Positions 44,923-53,830 of a stretch of 64,000 bases of DNA are shown in pieces; the stretch's first letter is position 1; every line of letters begins with the position of its first letter. The notes below the pieces were generated by a model. The model saw only the letters and a program-made list of their open reading frames with translations, was not told the origin of the DNA and made no database searches. The stretch is taken from assembly GCA_903871465.1 (NCBI GenBank), contig CAIQHB010000039.1, forward strand, positions 169,725 to 233,724, read 5' to 3'. The position numbers and the translations under genes are program-made. The DNA comes from an uncultured Methanosarcinales archaeon (GTDB taxonomy: Archaea > Halobacteriota > Methanosarcinia > Methanotrichales > Methanotrichaceae).

Positions 44923-45235
44923 TGGCAAAATGGTCTGCCAAGGACTTACGAATGGGCAGCACCGCGAATGAAGGCCATCAGTATGATATGCTCAGATAAA
45001 GCAGTCATATTAAGTGCCGAAAAAAGCGGCCATTTCTGAAAAAGAGGGAATGGATGCGTGATCAATATCTATTGGCCTAATACGTCTTATGTCTGCATTA
45101 TTATCTTTTATGAACTTGTCAATTTGATTTCAATTTCTCTAAACTATTGAGCATTTAACACTATTATTAATTAGTATTTTAAGGGCAACAATTTAATATT
45201 TAGAACTTAGCCGATCATTATTCAGGAGGGAAATA
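44923..45235. other. intergenic region upstream of the acetate permease
   Basis: About 310 bases, strongly AT-rich after 45100. TTTAATAT at 45192-45199 is a candidate TATA element. AGGAGGG at 45224-45230 is the permease ribosome binding site. No gene is seen. Confidence 0.5.
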
Positions 45236-45841
45236 ATGACTCTGGAAGAAGTTAGAAAGAAGACTATAGATTCTCTGAGCATCAAGGATACCACCGCCAA
45301 CCCGGCACCGTTGGGCCTGCTGGGGTTCGGTTTGACTACCGTGTTGCTGAATTTTCATAATGCCGGATTCTATGAACTGAATACTATGATCCTGGCTATG
45401 GGAATCTTCTACGGAGGCATCGCCCAGATCATTGCGGGTATGATGGAGTGGAAGAAGAATAATACCTTCGGAACCACAGCCTTCACATCCTATGGCCTCT
45501 TCTGGCTGAGCCTGGTGGGTTTGATTCTTCTGCCCAGTTTGGGATTGGGCACAGCTCCTTCTAAGCCGGCCATGGCAGCTTATTTCTTTATGTGGGGGCT
45601 TTTCACCTTCGTCATGTTCATGGCAACCCTGCGACTTAATAGGGCCCTGCAATTCGTCTTCCTGTCGCTTACCATACTATTCCTTCTGCTGACGGCAAGA
45701 GATTTTCTTGGCAGCCCGGCGATTGGGACTCTGGCCGGATATGAGGGGATTATCTGCGGACTATCCGCGATCTACACAGGCCTTGCCCAGGTCCTTAATG
45801 AGGTCTACAAAAAGGTTGTAGCACCTCTCGGGCCCATGTGA
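45236..45841 (+). CDS. GPR1/FUN34/YaaH (SatP/AceP) family acetate permease
   Basis: A 201-residue integral membrane protein with six helices. It carries the family signature [18 protein letters not shown] (residues about 20-37) and [15 protein letters not shown] after the second helix. Homologues move acetate or succinate with protons; in acetoclastic methanogens a member of this family is the likely acetate uptake protein. It has a strong ribosome binding site (AGGAGGG, five bases before ATG), consistent with high expression. It stands as a single gene. Its presence supports an acetate-using methanogen. Confidence 0.93.
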   Translation: MTLEEVRKKTIDSLSIKDTTANPAPLGLLGFGLTTVLLNFHNAGFYELNTMILAMGIFYGGIAQIIAGMMEWKKNNTFGTTAFTSYGLFWLSLVGLILLPSLGLGTAPSKPAMAAYFFMWGLFTFVMFMATLRLNRALQFVFLSLTILFLLLTARDFLGSPAIGTLAGYEGIICGLSAIYTGLAQVLNEVYKKVVAPLGPM

Positions 45842-45998
45842 ATGGCCGCAAACCATAAAAGCGAGAATGAGATCGTATTTCGCGATCTCTCCTTTGATTT
45901 TTATATTGAGATACAAACAAAAGTGATCGAGCCGAATCCCTGCCATACTTTCTATAAAGAAATTCACAAAAAAATGGCAAATTGATTGCCAGGGCGTC

Positions 45999-46868
45999 CT
46001 AGCAATCTATTCCATCACAAACCGGATGTTCATTTTCCGGCACGGGATTCTCATGGAACTTGATGGTCTTCTCAGCCTCGAATGTTCCGGAGAACAACTC
46101 GTGGGCCTTGATATCCTTGTAGAATATCTTATGCCAGGAGGCATCGGTGCCCCATGTACCGTTAAAGGTATTCTTGGTCTCGAAGCCAATCAAGTGGGCC
46201 GGATTGTTGCCCATGAGTTCAGCTACTCTGTCTGTATCTCTTCCTGCGTCCTTCAGCTGTTTTATGAGCGCTTCCGGGGTCATTTTCGGAGCGGGCTCTG
46301 CCATGTACTGGGCATATTCTTCCGGATAGTATGTTGCAAGAAGATTCAAATAGTCCTCATTGAGGGGCTTTGTCGACGCCGTTGGGTTGTATGGCGCAGT
46401 TGAGACAAAGAATGCTGTCTGATCCTTCTCCATCTCAGTGACTGCGAAGTTCTCCTGGACCTTCGCGCCTATGCCGCCATAAAACGCCTTCGATTGCAGG
46501 GACTTGGTTCCTACCAATGGAGTCTCACCGGAATAGGTGAGCTTGGTCTTCTCGTAAAGATTGAGTGTGGACTCGTTTCCGCCATTGACCGAATCTATGC
46601 TTCTCTTTAGCTTATCGGAATCTTGCGAGTAAGCATGCTCCTGGTCGAGCTCAAGATCGCCATCACCGGCCATGTTATTGAAATATTCCAGCGCGAGCTT
46701 CTTGTCTATTATAGATGTGCTCACGTCGATTACACCGTTTCCTGATACCTTCTGTGCTTCACAAAACTGCTCATACTGCACTGGCGCCACGAGTGGTGGG
46801 TTCGCCATTGCTGTGCAACATAGCAATTGAGCTAAGATTAACGCTATCGCTACAATTACTCCCTTCAT
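45999..46868 (-). CDS. exported protein of unknown function
   Basis: A 289-residue protein with a signal peptide (MKGVIVAIALILAQLLCCTAMA). The mature part is hydrophilic with a Cys pair near the end (CDGIDC) and one at residue about 36. NGVIDVSTSIIDKKLALEYF suggests a beta-sandwich start. No catalytic motif or known family is recognised. It is probably cell-surface or secreted. It is convergent with the acetate permease across a 157-bp spacer. Confidence 0.72.
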   Translation of the reverse strand: MKGVIVAIALILAQLLCCTAMANPPLVAPVQYEQFCEAQKVSGNGVIDVSTSIIDKKLALEYFNNMAGDGDLELDQEHAYSQDSDKLKRSIDSVNGGNESTLNLYEKTKLTYSGETPLVGTKSLQSKAFYGGIGAKVQENFAVTEMEKDQTAFFVSTAPYNPTASTKPLNEDYLNLLATYYPEEYAQYMAEPAPKMTPEALIKQLKDAGRDTDRVAELMGNNPAHLIGFETKNTFNGTWGTDASWHKIFYKDIKAHELFSGTFEAEKTIKFHENPVPENEHPVCDGIDC

Positions 46869-47288
46869 TTAACATTCACCCCTATACTCGGTAGAGTATA
46901 CAAATAATTCGTCTCGTGAGGATATAAACATATCGAAGAATTACCTGATGGGTTATCATATTGATATTCTATAGAATAGTAGTAGTCATTATACGGATAG
47001 TAATTGCGTTTTTGGCATTGAGACTTTATAAATTAATGCATATCTGGTGCCTCCAGTCCAGTAGCTTTGATCTGAGCCATAATGAAAAATTTTAGCGTGT
47101 ATTCGCAGGAACAGTCAACAATACAAATAATATTAGTATCCACAAAGATCGAAATTAGAAAATTGGCAAGCTTTGATCTGGCCATTATAATTATTGATAA
47201 TATATCTAAATAACTTGATTTACGAAAAATGATTTTCAGGGCATGGATTCATGTACTGATGGTGATGATGAGATATGATGTGGTTGTC
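46869..47288. other. AT-rich intergenic region
   Basis: About 420 bases between divergent genes, holding both promoters. TTGATAATATATCTAAATAA at 47193-47212 is the best TATA candidate for the rightward gene. No gene or repeat is seen. Confidence 0.45.
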
Positions 47289-49379
47289 ATGACCGAAGTT
47301 TCCATTTCCGGCAATGAGCTATCGAGAGCCGCAAGCCAGCCAAACCGTCTCATTGCAGAAAAGAGCCCTTATCTGCTACAACATGCCTGCAATCCTGTGA
47401 ACTGGTACCCCTGGGGTGAGGAGGCCTTCGATGCTGCCAGGATGACAGATAAACCCATTTTTCTATCTGTGGGCTACTCTACCTGCCACTGGTGCCATGT
47501 CATGGCTCATGAGTCCTTCGAGGATCCGGATGTAGCCGGGCTTTTGAATCAATCCTTTGTCTGCATAAAAGTGGACAGGGAAGAGCGTCCGGACATAGAC
47601 CAGATGTATATGGCCGTAGCCATTGGCATGACCGGCCGGGGCGGCTGGCCCCTTACGATCATCATGACTCCGGAGAAAAAACCCTTCTATGCCGCTACTT
47701 ACATACCCAAAAACGGTCGCTATGGCCAGGCGGGGATGATGGAGCTCATCCCCCGGATCAAAGATATTTGGAATAATAACAGAAATGAGCTTCTCAGCTC
47801 CGCCGACAGGATCCTAGATTGTCTTATGCTATTACAGCATCCAAAGGCAGCGTCTGGGGACCTGGATGCCTCAATTCTTGCCAGAGGCTATCAAACCCTG
47901 GCCGCAGTTTTTGATGCCAAAAACGGCGGCTTTGGGAATGCACCAAAATTTCCCGCGCCCCATAACATTCTCTTCCTTTTGCGATATTGGCGGCGGACTG
48001 GTGATGATCAAACTCTGGAGATGGTTGAGACCACACTTCAGGCCATGCGCATGGGCGGGATATACGATCATGTAGGATTTGGATTTCACAGGTACTCGAC
48101 AGATGCAGAATGGTCTCTTCCTCATTTCGAGAAGATGCTCTACGACCAGGCACTGCTTGCCCTCGCCTATATCGAGGCTTATCAGGCAACGGGCAAAGGG
48201 GAATACGCCGGAACCGCACGAGAGATCCTGGAGTACGTTTTGAGGGATATGACCAATTGTGAGGGCGGCTTTTATTCCGCAGAAGATGCCGACAGCGAGG
48301 GGGAAGAGGGTAAATTTTATTCCTGGACGGCAGAGGAACTCAAAGAGGTCCTTGATAAAGAGGAATTTAAGCTTTTAATCCGGCTCTATGATGTGCATGA
48401 AAGGGGCAACTTTGAGAAGGGACGAAACATATTACGCCAGATGTCTGCCTTTGGCGATTCGGCAGAGATCCTGAAGATGCCGGAGCGTGAACTCTGTGAT
48501 TCCTGGAACCGGATCCGGGTCAAGCTTTTTCAGACGAGGGAGGGGAGAACTCATCCGCTTAAGGACGACAAGATCCTCACCGATTGGAATGGATTGATGA
48601 TAGCAGCCCTGGCAAAAGGGGCTCAGGCCCTGAATGCGCCAGAATATGCAAAGGCCGCGAAAAAGGCGGCTGATTTCCTCATTGAAAAGATGCAAAATTC
48701 CGAGGGGCGACTGCTGCATCGCTACCGCGGCACAGCCGGCCTTCAGGCCAATTTGGACGATTATGCCTTCCTTGTTTGGGGTTTAATTGATCTATACGAG
48801 ACGGTCTTCGAGGTCAGATATCTGGATGAAGCAATGCGTCTGAACCGGGTCATGCTGCAGCACTTCTGGGATTCAGATCTCGGCGGCTTTTTCTTTTCTC
48901 CCGGGGATGGGGAAGCATTGCTGATGCGCCGAAAGGAGTACTATGATGGTGCATTGCCCTCCGGAAATTCCGTTGCCCTGCAAAATATGCTCCGGCTCAT
49001 GCACCTCACAGGAGACCAGGACCCTGGAAAGAAAGCTCTGGATCTGTCCCGAGCCGCTTTTGCTGCGGTTGGAGAAGAGCCCGCTGGTCACACCATGCTG
49101 CTATGCGCCCTGGATTATGCACTGGGGCCAGTTCATGAGATCGCGCTCGTCGGCGAAGCCGAGGACTCAGGAATAATTGAGATGTTGCACGCCATTAGAT
49201 CGCGTTTCCTGCCCAACAAAGCAGTGGTGCTGGTATCAGGCCGAGAGATTGGCGAGGCAATACCATTTGCAAAAGATCTGGTCCAGCTGGAAGGTAAGGC
49301 AACGGCTTATGTCTGCTCAGATCATGTCTGCCAGCTTCCCACGACAAACCCAGAAATGATGACCGATCTATTGGGATAA
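47229..49379 (+). CDS. DUF255 / YyaL-type thioredoxin-domain protein
   Basis: A protein of about 700-716 residues. The N-terminal thioredoxin-like domain has [20 protein letters not shown] and the redox-like motif [17 protein letters not shown] (CxxC). A large (alpha/alpha)6-barrel domain follows, with [34 protein letters not shown] and [20 protein letters not shown]. This is the spermatogenesis-associated protein 20 / N-acylglucosamine epimerase-like family, of unknown reaction. The start is unclear: ATG 47229 is the longest, while ATG 47289 (MTEVS) fits the family start better. Confidence 0.88.
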   Translation: MIFRAWIHVLMVMMRYDVVVMTEVSISGNELSRAASQPNRLIAEKSPYLLQHACNPVNWYPWGEEAFDAARMTDKPIFLSVGYSTCHWCHVMAHESFEDPDVAGLLNQSFVCIKVDREERPDIDQMYMAVAIGMTGRGGWPLTIIMTPEKKPFYAATYIPKNGRYGQAGMMELIPRIKDIWNNNRNELLSSADRILDCLMLLQHPKAASGDLDASILARGYQTLAAVFDAKNGGFGNAPKFPAPHNILFLLRYWRRTGDDQTLEMVETTLQAMRMGGIYDHVGFGFHRYSTDAEWSLPHFEKMLYDQALLALAYIEAYQATGKGEYAGTAREILEYVLRDMTNCEGGFYSAEDADSEGEEGKFYSWTAEELKEVLDKEEFKLLIRLYDVHERGNFEKGRNILRQMSAFGDSAEILKMPERELCDSWNRIRVKLFQTREGRTHPLKDDKILTDWNGLMIAALAKGAQALNAPEYAKAAKKAADFLIEKMQNSEGRLLHRYRGTAGLQANLDDYAFLVWGLIDLYETVFEVRYLDEAMRLNRVMLQHFWDSDLGGFFFSPGDGEALLMRRKEYYDGALPSGNSVALQNMLRLMHLTGDQDPGKKALDLSRAAFAAVGEEPAGHTMLLCALDYALGPVHEIALVGEAEDSGIIEMLHAIRSRFLPNKAVVLVSGREIGEAIPFAKDLVQLEGKATAYVCSDHVCQLPTTNPEMMTDLLG

Positions 49380-49752
49380 AATGGATGAGATTGCGCAGAT
49401 TGTCGGCCCTCCATACCTCCGATCCGCTAGCGAAATATCGCACTATGTGGGGTGAGAACTCAATAAATTTAACAGACATGCACTATTAATGATCGCAAAT
49501 AATTCGAAACACATCTCGCCCCAGGTCGACAAGGATAAATACTTCCAGCAGCTTTACGCTCTAGAGGAGATCCAAATTTCAGAGAATGAAATGGCATCCG
49601 ATCCAGACAGGCACCGTAGTCTTAGTAGACACCGTAGGGTATCGTACGCAAGGATATTCTCAACAGCGCCACAGAGTGGGCCCAACGGGCACGAACTCTT
49701 CCCTTATAATAAGTCTATTTTCTCACACGCTGGTCATGCGGTGATGATTTAA
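49380..49752. other. upstream region of the ligase cluster
   Basis: About 370 bases. A frame at 49489-49752 (87 codons) ends directly before the next ATG. However, the likely promoter (CTTATAAT at 49703-49710) and ribosome binding site (GGTGAT at 49740-49745) of the next gene lie inside it, so I do not call it a gene. Confidence 0.4.
49703..49710 (+). promoter_or_regulatory. probable TATA box of the ligase cluster
   Basis: CTTATAAT lies 43-50 bases upstream of ATG 49753. GGTGAT (49740-49745), a good match to the archaeal anti-SD, lies seven bases before the start. A leader of roughly 15-20 bases is expected. Confidence 0.45.
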
Positions 49753-50406
49753 ATGAACCAACGACGCGATCATATTCCTAAGAAGGATATCATGTATACC
49801 TTGAAGGAGGATAACTCTCAATATATTGTTAATGAGAGTTACTTCTACAAGACAGAGCCGTACTACGCCATCGTCAAGAACGAAAATGAGGGAATCAAGA
49901 CCACGCCCCGCAGCAGCGATGTGCTGGATGCTTACATCGTCCCTATATGCTTGGAGAAGGCGAAGCTGGCAGGCATCCAGGTTTGCGACTGGACGATATC
50001 CTACCACTTCGTGCCGCTTCCAGCCTTGATTTATGGCCTGAACTACTTCTCCACCCCCTCAGACAACTTCCTGGTGAGTGATCATGAGGAGGCGAAGAAG
50101 GTCATTAAGCACGTCACCAACCATGGCAGGTACCCCTTCTGCTATCAGAAGATGAGCGATACTTCAACCGTAGTGAGATGTGCCTCAATATTCGGCAAGA
50201 GCATAGACTGTTGCGAGAAGGTATCAACGATTGCAGAGAAGATCTATGAGGTCTTCAGATTGCCGTTGGTTGAGATTGTCCTGGTCAAGGATGAGTCAGG
50301 CTGTCGCCTCTCCTCACTCTCACCGGTGAAATATTCGCAATTATCTAAGGATGAAACGGAAATGCTGCAGGACCTTCTGGACAGGAGGGTGAAACGCTTT
50401 GAGTAA
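49753..50406 (+). CDS. RimK-associated N-terminal (RLAN-like) domain protein
   Basis: A 217-residue protein. YYAIVKNENEGIKTTPRSSD resembles the start of the RLAN domain that usually precedes a RimK-type ATP-grasp in one polypeptide. The C-terminal part (IYEVFRLPLVEIVLV, then SLSPVKYSQLSKDETEML) matches the end of that domain. HVTNHGRYPFCYQKM and a few Cys lie between. Here the ATP-grasp domain is a separate gene that overlaps this one by eight bases. It probably acts as substrate-binding or regulatory partner of that ligase. The domain call is by pattern, without a profile search. Confidence 0.65.
   Translation: MNQRRDHIPKKDIMYTLKEDNSQYIVNESYFYKTEPYYAIVKNENEGIKTTPRSSDVLDAYIVPICLEKAKLAGIQVCDWTISYHFVPLPALIYGLNYFSTPSDNFLVSDHEEAKKVIKHVTNHGRYPFCYQKMSDTSTVVRCASIFGKSIDCCEKVSTIAEKIYEVFRLPLVEIVLVKDESGCRLSSLSPVKYSQLSKDETEMLQDLLDRRVKRFE
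50383..50392 (+). promoter_or_regulatory. strong ribosome binding site deciding a TTG start
   Basis: AGGAGGGTGA, nearly full complementarity to the archaeal 16S 3' end, lies six bases before TTG 50399. It supports that unusual start codon for the ATP-grasp gene, inside the end of the preceding gene. Confidence 0.7.
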
Positions 50407-51430
50407 ACTTGGCATCTTTGTCGATCGAAAGACATTAAGCAACTCTTCACAGCTCATGGCCCTGGTTAAAATCAGGGACGTGGCTGAGAGCATGGGACAC
50501 ACAGCAGAGTTCATATTTCCTGTGGACATCAAAAGGATCCCCAAGCTGGATGCGCTATTCATCCGCGCCAACACCGACCCCATGAACATCACATATGTGG
50601 CTGCCAGGATGGCACAGATGTACGGCATACCGGTGGTGGATGATCCCAGCTCCATACAGATCTGCGCCGATAAAATAAACATGTACATGCATCTCATGAA
50701 AAAGAATGTGTCCATGCCCAGGACGAAGTTCTTGAAGAAGAAGGAGCTGGACGCAGAGCAGGCCCAGCAGCTCTTCGAGGAGTTGGGCACGCCTCTGGTG
50801 TTGAAGGAGCCGTCTACATCCTTCTCGGTCAGGGTGGAAAAGGCCTCCTCCGTAGATGAACTCTTGAAGATCGCCAAGAGATTCTTCAAGCTCTCGGATT
50901 GGATCGTAGTTCAGGAGTACATCGAGAGCAGGTTCGACTGGCGAGTGGGCACTATCAATGGAGAGCTGCTCTACGCCTGCCGGTACATCATCCCCTCCGA
51001 GACCTTCAAGATCCAGGCTTCCGTCAATGGCCATGTTGTCTATTGCGATGTGGAGAGCGTGCCTGCCGATCAGGTGCCGTCAGGGGTTATCGATCTCGGA
51101 AAAGAGGCGGGCAATGCCATCGGCAAAGGATTGTACGGCGTGGACATAAAGGAGAGCAACGGAAAGCTCTACGTTATTGAGGTTAATGATAACCCCTCCC
51201 TGGAAGGTGGGGAGGATGAGCATTATCCGGATATGTTCCATAATATAATCTCTTACCTGATGACGACAGTAGATGCTTCCATACACGCCAATGAGTTCTC
51301 CCCTGAATTCTCGTGTCCGCACGGTTTCGAGGGCGAATACGGGCTGGGTGCAGGGACCGCATTTGCCAATGCCTCTGCCCTGGTGGAAAACGATGTCTAC
51401 TCCAGCAAGATGGATCTCAGTGAGAGGTAG
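50399..51430 (+). CDS. RimK-like ATP-grasp ligase
   Basis: A 343-residue ATP-grasp enzyme. The pre-ATP-grasp domain spans about residues 1-90, with LDALFIRANTDPMNITYVAA. The ATP-grasp domain has ADKINMYMHLMKKNVSMPRT, then TPLVLKEPSTSFSVRVEK (ATP-binding Lys and loop) and IVVQEYIESRFDWRVGTING. The metal-binding YVIEVNDNPSLEGGEDEHYP sits near residues 258-277. RimK-type enzymes join an amino acid to a carboxylate through an acyl phosphate. Residues 300-343 form an extra tail. It starts at TTG 50399 with a strong ribosome binding site and overlaps the RLAN-like gene by eight bases. The substrate is unknown. Confidence 0.85.
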   Translation: MSKLGIFVDRKTLSNSSQLMALVKIRDVAESMGHTAEFIFPVDIKRIPKLDALFIRANTDPMNITYVAARMAQMYGIPVVDDPSSIQICADKINMYMHLMKKNVSMPRTKFLKKKELDAEQAQQLFEELGTPLVLKEPSTSFSVRVEKASSVDELLKIAKRFFKLSDWIVVQEYIESRFDWRVGTINGELLYACRYIIPSETFKIQASVNGHVVYCDVESVPADQVPSGVIDLGKEAGNAIGKGLYGVDIKESNGKLYVIEVNDNPSLEGGEDEHYPDMFHNIISYLMTTVDASIHANEFSPEFSCPHGFEGEYGLGAGTAFANASALVENDVYSSKMDLSER

Positions 51431-51439
51431 ACGCGAACC

Positions 51440-51448
51440 TTTTTTTTT
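51440..51448 (+). terminator. oligo-T terminator after the ATP-grasp gene
   Basis: Nine consecutive T residues begin 10 bases after the ATP-grasp stop codon. Oligo-T tracts alone can terminate archaeal transcription. This may split the ligase cluster into two transcripts. Confidence 0.55.
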
Positions 51449-51602
51449 ATCCGAATGGATAAGAGCTAAATCGATAGAGCCTGACGTGGCAATATTTGCG
51501 TATTTCAGATTGGTTCCCTGCGAGCGATGAGCAGACAATGAAAATTATCAAGATAATCCGGAAATCAAGAGATAGAGAGATTATTGAAGAGATGATATTC
51601 TG

Positions 51603-52094
51603 ATGGATGAAAACCTGTGCGAGGCCTTGAGCCAGGCCTGCAACGAGTGCCATCTGGTTGGTGGCTGCTGCTTTGATGCCAGGCCGCCCTTAAGCCAGGA
51701 ACGGATAGACATACTGCTGAAAAACGGCGTCAGTGCGGACGCGGTGGAGTTTGCCGGCTACAAAAGGTTGCGTCTGAAGCCGGACGGTTTTTGCGTGCTA
51801 TTCCAGGATGGAAAATGCAGTATCCACTCCATCAAGCCCGAGACATGCGTCGCAGGACCCTTCACCTTCGATATGAAGGGAAATATTCTGCAAATATTCA
51901 TCAAGAGGGAGAGCATCTGCCCCATGGTCCGGTTCCTTAAGGCAAACCGAAAGGCTTTTGACGGATTGTTCGAAGCCTCCGTAGAGAGAATCATGGAACT
52001 CGTGGACAAGGTACCTCCGGAAGAGATGGCCGAGATCTTGAAGATAGATGAGCCTGAGACGGATCTTGTGGCTGAGATCAAGCTGAAGGATTGA
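51603..52094 (+). CDS. YkgJ-family cysteine cluster protein
   Basis: A 163-residue protein with Cys13, Cys16, Cys22, Cys23 in ACNECHLVGGCCFD. A second set lies in GFCVLFQDGKCSIHSIKPETC (read as CVLFQDGKCSI and KPETCVAGP). These probably bind zinc or Fe-S. A helical C-terminus ends in a charged tail. It lies between the ATP-grasp and GCS2 genes and ends within a few bases of the latter, so it is likely a partner of these ligases. The motif spacing differs from the first YkgJ protein at 17170-17886, which is longer. Confidence 0.8.
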   Translation: MDENLCEALSQACNECHLVGGCCFDARPPLSQERIDILLKNGVSADAVEFAGYKRLRLKPDGFCVLFQDGKCSIHSIKPETCVAGPFTFDMKGNILQIFIKRESICPMVRFLKANRKAFDGLFEASVERIMELVDKVPPEEMAEILKIDEPETDLVAEIKLKD

Positions 52095-52099
52095 AACAT

Positions 52100-53299
52100 A
52101 TGCCTGAATTCGGGGAAAAGGCAATGAACATCCAGAAGGCGTCAAAGATGGTGACTCTCAGGGCCATGCCTGCGAAGTCCCCCATAGGGACGGAGCATGA
52201 GTACTCCATAAATGACAAGAACTATCGGCCACTCGCGATCTCCGACAAGATCCTCAAGCAGATAAGCGGTGAGGTGCAGTATGAGGTTCCTTTCGGCGGG
52301 ATCCAGGTGGCCAAAGAGCTGCAAAAGCATGTTCTGGAGCTGATTCCGGCAACCCCGGGAAGCATAAGCCTCTTGGAAGAGAATCTTTACCACGGGCTGT
52401 GTGAGCTCTACCGGGCTACGAATTATGAGTACGGGTTTTTGGGCCTTGGTATGCATCCCCTGCTCACTCTGGATCAGACGACCTACTGGGATCATGACGA
52501 GCAAGAGTACTATCAAGCATACGACCGCATTTTTAACATACGGCAGCATGGCTGGTTGAACATTCAGGCGCTGCAAATCAATTATCCCTACGAAAGTCCG
52601 GATGATCTGGTCACTATGTTCAACAAGATCCGCTCGCTGATTCCCTATATGGTAGCGGTGTCCGCATCTTCGCCGCTGGTAGAGGGAAAGACGACTTCCT
52701 ATATGGACAACCGGCTGGTCTACTACCGGCAAAACCAGGCTCAGATTCCCGAGATCTGCCACGACATCATCCCAGAGAAGCTGGATTGCGTGGAAGATTA
52801 TGTTCGCATCAACCAGGATATCTACAGGGAACTGAAGAAGTGCCGGGGGGAGATTCTCTGCCATGAGTGGGTGAACTCCAGGGGCGTAATTGTGCGTTTC
52901 ACCAGGGAGTGCCTGGAGGTGAAAGCCATAGATGAGCAGGAATGTCTGCACTCGGATATGGCCTTCTCAGCCTTCCTTCTGGCGCTGCTTCGATCCGATC
53001 TGGTGCTGGAAGAGGAGGAAAGCCATCTTCTGGCAATGCTGGAAGATGCCATGCGCCATGGAGTGGCTGGCATGAGGCCGGAGCTGGAGAAGCTCTTCTG
53101 GATAGCGCAAAAGAGCGCAACCAAAGAGGAGATGCGATATCTGCCTGTGGTGGCAAAACGCATCGAAGAGGGTTGCCTGGCCGAGATCATGGTTCAGAAG
53201 CTGAAAGAAGGCGGCGAGATTGAGCCGATGCTGGCGGAGATGGAGTGGTGCCTAAAGGAGAACAGACCCTATTCTGCAGAGCCGGGGCGGTGTGGATAG
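52100..53299 (+). CDS. GCS2-type glutamate-cysteine ligase-like (gamma-glutamyl) ligase
   Basis: A protein of about 399 residues of the GCS2 (carboxylate-amine ligase, YbdK-like) family. IGTEHEYSI near residue 30 holds the first metal/ATP Glu pair. GFLGLGMHPLL is the characteristic GxGxHP loop and ALQINYPYESPDDLVTMF the next conserved strand. VSASSPLVEGKTTSYMDNRL matches the S.SSP.......YRS region. Such enzymes couple glutamate by its gamma-carboxyl to an amine. The start is ATG 52100 (five bases after the YkgJ stop) or the overlapping TTG 52091. Together with the RimK-like ligase it suggests synthesis of a glutamyl peptide or conjugate; that is inference. Confidence 0.78.
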   Translation: MPEFGEKAMNIQKASKMVTLRAMPAKSPIGTEHEYSINDKNYRPLAISDKILKQISGEVQYEVPFGGIQVAKELQKHVLELIPATPGSISLLEENLYHGLCELYRATNYEYGFLGLGMHPLLTLDQTTYWDHDEQEYYQAYDRIFNIRQHGWLNIQALQINYPYESPDDLVTMFNKIRSLIPYMVAVSASSPLVEGKTTSYMDNRLVYYRQNQAQIPEICHDIIPEKLDCVEDYVRINQDIYRELKKCRGEILCHEWVNSRGVIVRFTRECLEVKAIDEQECLHSDMAFSAFLLALLRSDLVLEEEESHLLAMLEDAMRHGVAGMRPELEKLFWIAQKSATKEEMRYLPVVAKRIEEGCLAEIMVQKLKEGGEIEPMLAEMEWCLKENRPYSAEPGRCG

Positions 53300-53361
53300 G
53301 GTGGCATAAGGGATCTTCTCGCTATGCAACCGCTAACCACGAAGAAGCCATCCATCCAAGC

Positions 53362-53429
53362 CTCCCCGGCGTTGAGGGGGCCCCGTTGGCCGCGGCCCGA
53401 AGGGCCGACTCGCGGTACCCCGGAAGAAT
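53362..53429 (-). repeat. GC-rich interspersed element, diverged copy C (inverted)
   Basis: On the minus strand it starts ATTCTTCCGGGGTACCGCG, followed by GGCCGCGGCC and a CCCCCTCAACGCCGGGGAGG end. It corresponds to the start, middle and end of copies A and B but is shorter. It faces copy B across about 92 bases. Confidence 0.55.
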
Positions 53430-53521
53430 ATGGCGATGCTGTCCTTGCTTGCATCTACATAGTTCAGTCTGCAGTTGAATGACATTATCATATCTCATAA
53501 CAAAGCGCAAGAGATCTAACA

Positions 53522-53622
53522 ACTTCTTCCGGGGTTCCGCGCGGTGTTACGCGCTAGTGGAGCTGGCCCACTCCAGGCCGTGGCGGCCCCCCTAACCCCG
53601 CGTCTGCGGGGAACAATCTATG
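53522..53622 (+). repeat. GC-rich interspersed element, copy B
   Basis: The first 26 bases equal copy A (ACTTCTTCCGGGGTTCCGCG and on). The end has CCGTGGCGGCCCCCCTAACC and the hairpin CCCCGC (53596-53601), loop GTCT, GCGGGG (53606-53611), followed by ACAAT and TATG. The stem is identical to copy A while the loop differs. Confidence 0.75.
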
Positions 53623-53740
53623 CAACTCTGCACTCTAGCTTTGATTGGCACAAAGAACGACCAATCGGGACCTTGGGGGACCTCTTGGCCGCGCAATTCC
53701 GCGAAGAGCCAGACAATGGATTCTCATGATGGAGGCGCCG

Positions 53741-53750
53741 GTTTAAAATA
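53741..53750 (+). promoter_or_regulatory. probable TATA box of the aminotransferase gene
   Basis: GTTTAAAATA lies 81-90 bases upstream of ATG 53831 and immediately before the 14-bp tandem array. Transcription would then start inside the array. Confidence 0.45.
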
Positions 53751-53753
53751 GGC

Positions 53754-53809
53754 CATTCGAGTCGATCCATTCAAATCGATTCCTTCGAATCGATCCCTTC
53801 AAATCGATC
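53754..53809 (+). repeat. four tandem 14-bp repeats
   Basis: Units 53754-53767, 53768-53781, 53782-53795 and 53796-53809 fit the consensus C(A/C)TTC(A/G)A(A/G)TCGAT(C/T). Each contains a TTCRARTCGAT half with an internal palindromic TCGA or ATCGAT. The array lies between the TATA box and the aminotransferase start, so it could be an operator array or an mRNA leader element. Confidence 0.85.
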
Positions 53810-53830
53810 TATCGCTAAAAGGTAAGGGCA

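Larger units (their letters stand above)
53300..53830. other. repeat-rich intergenic region before the aminotransferase
   Basis: About 530 bases holding two copies of the GC-rich element in opposite orientation (53362-53429 and 53522-53622), a TATA candidate and a 14-bp tandem array, all listed separately. No gene is seen. Confidence 0.6.

Noticed and set aside
49489..49752. 87-codon frame directly before the RLAN-like gene
   Set aside because: It ends exactly at the next start, but the likely TATA box and ribosome binding site of the next gene lie inside it. It has no ribosome binding site of its own and the product matches nothing.
53754..53809. Tandem 14-bp repeats as a CRISPR array
   Set aside because: The units are contiguous with no spacers and far too short; no cas gene is present.
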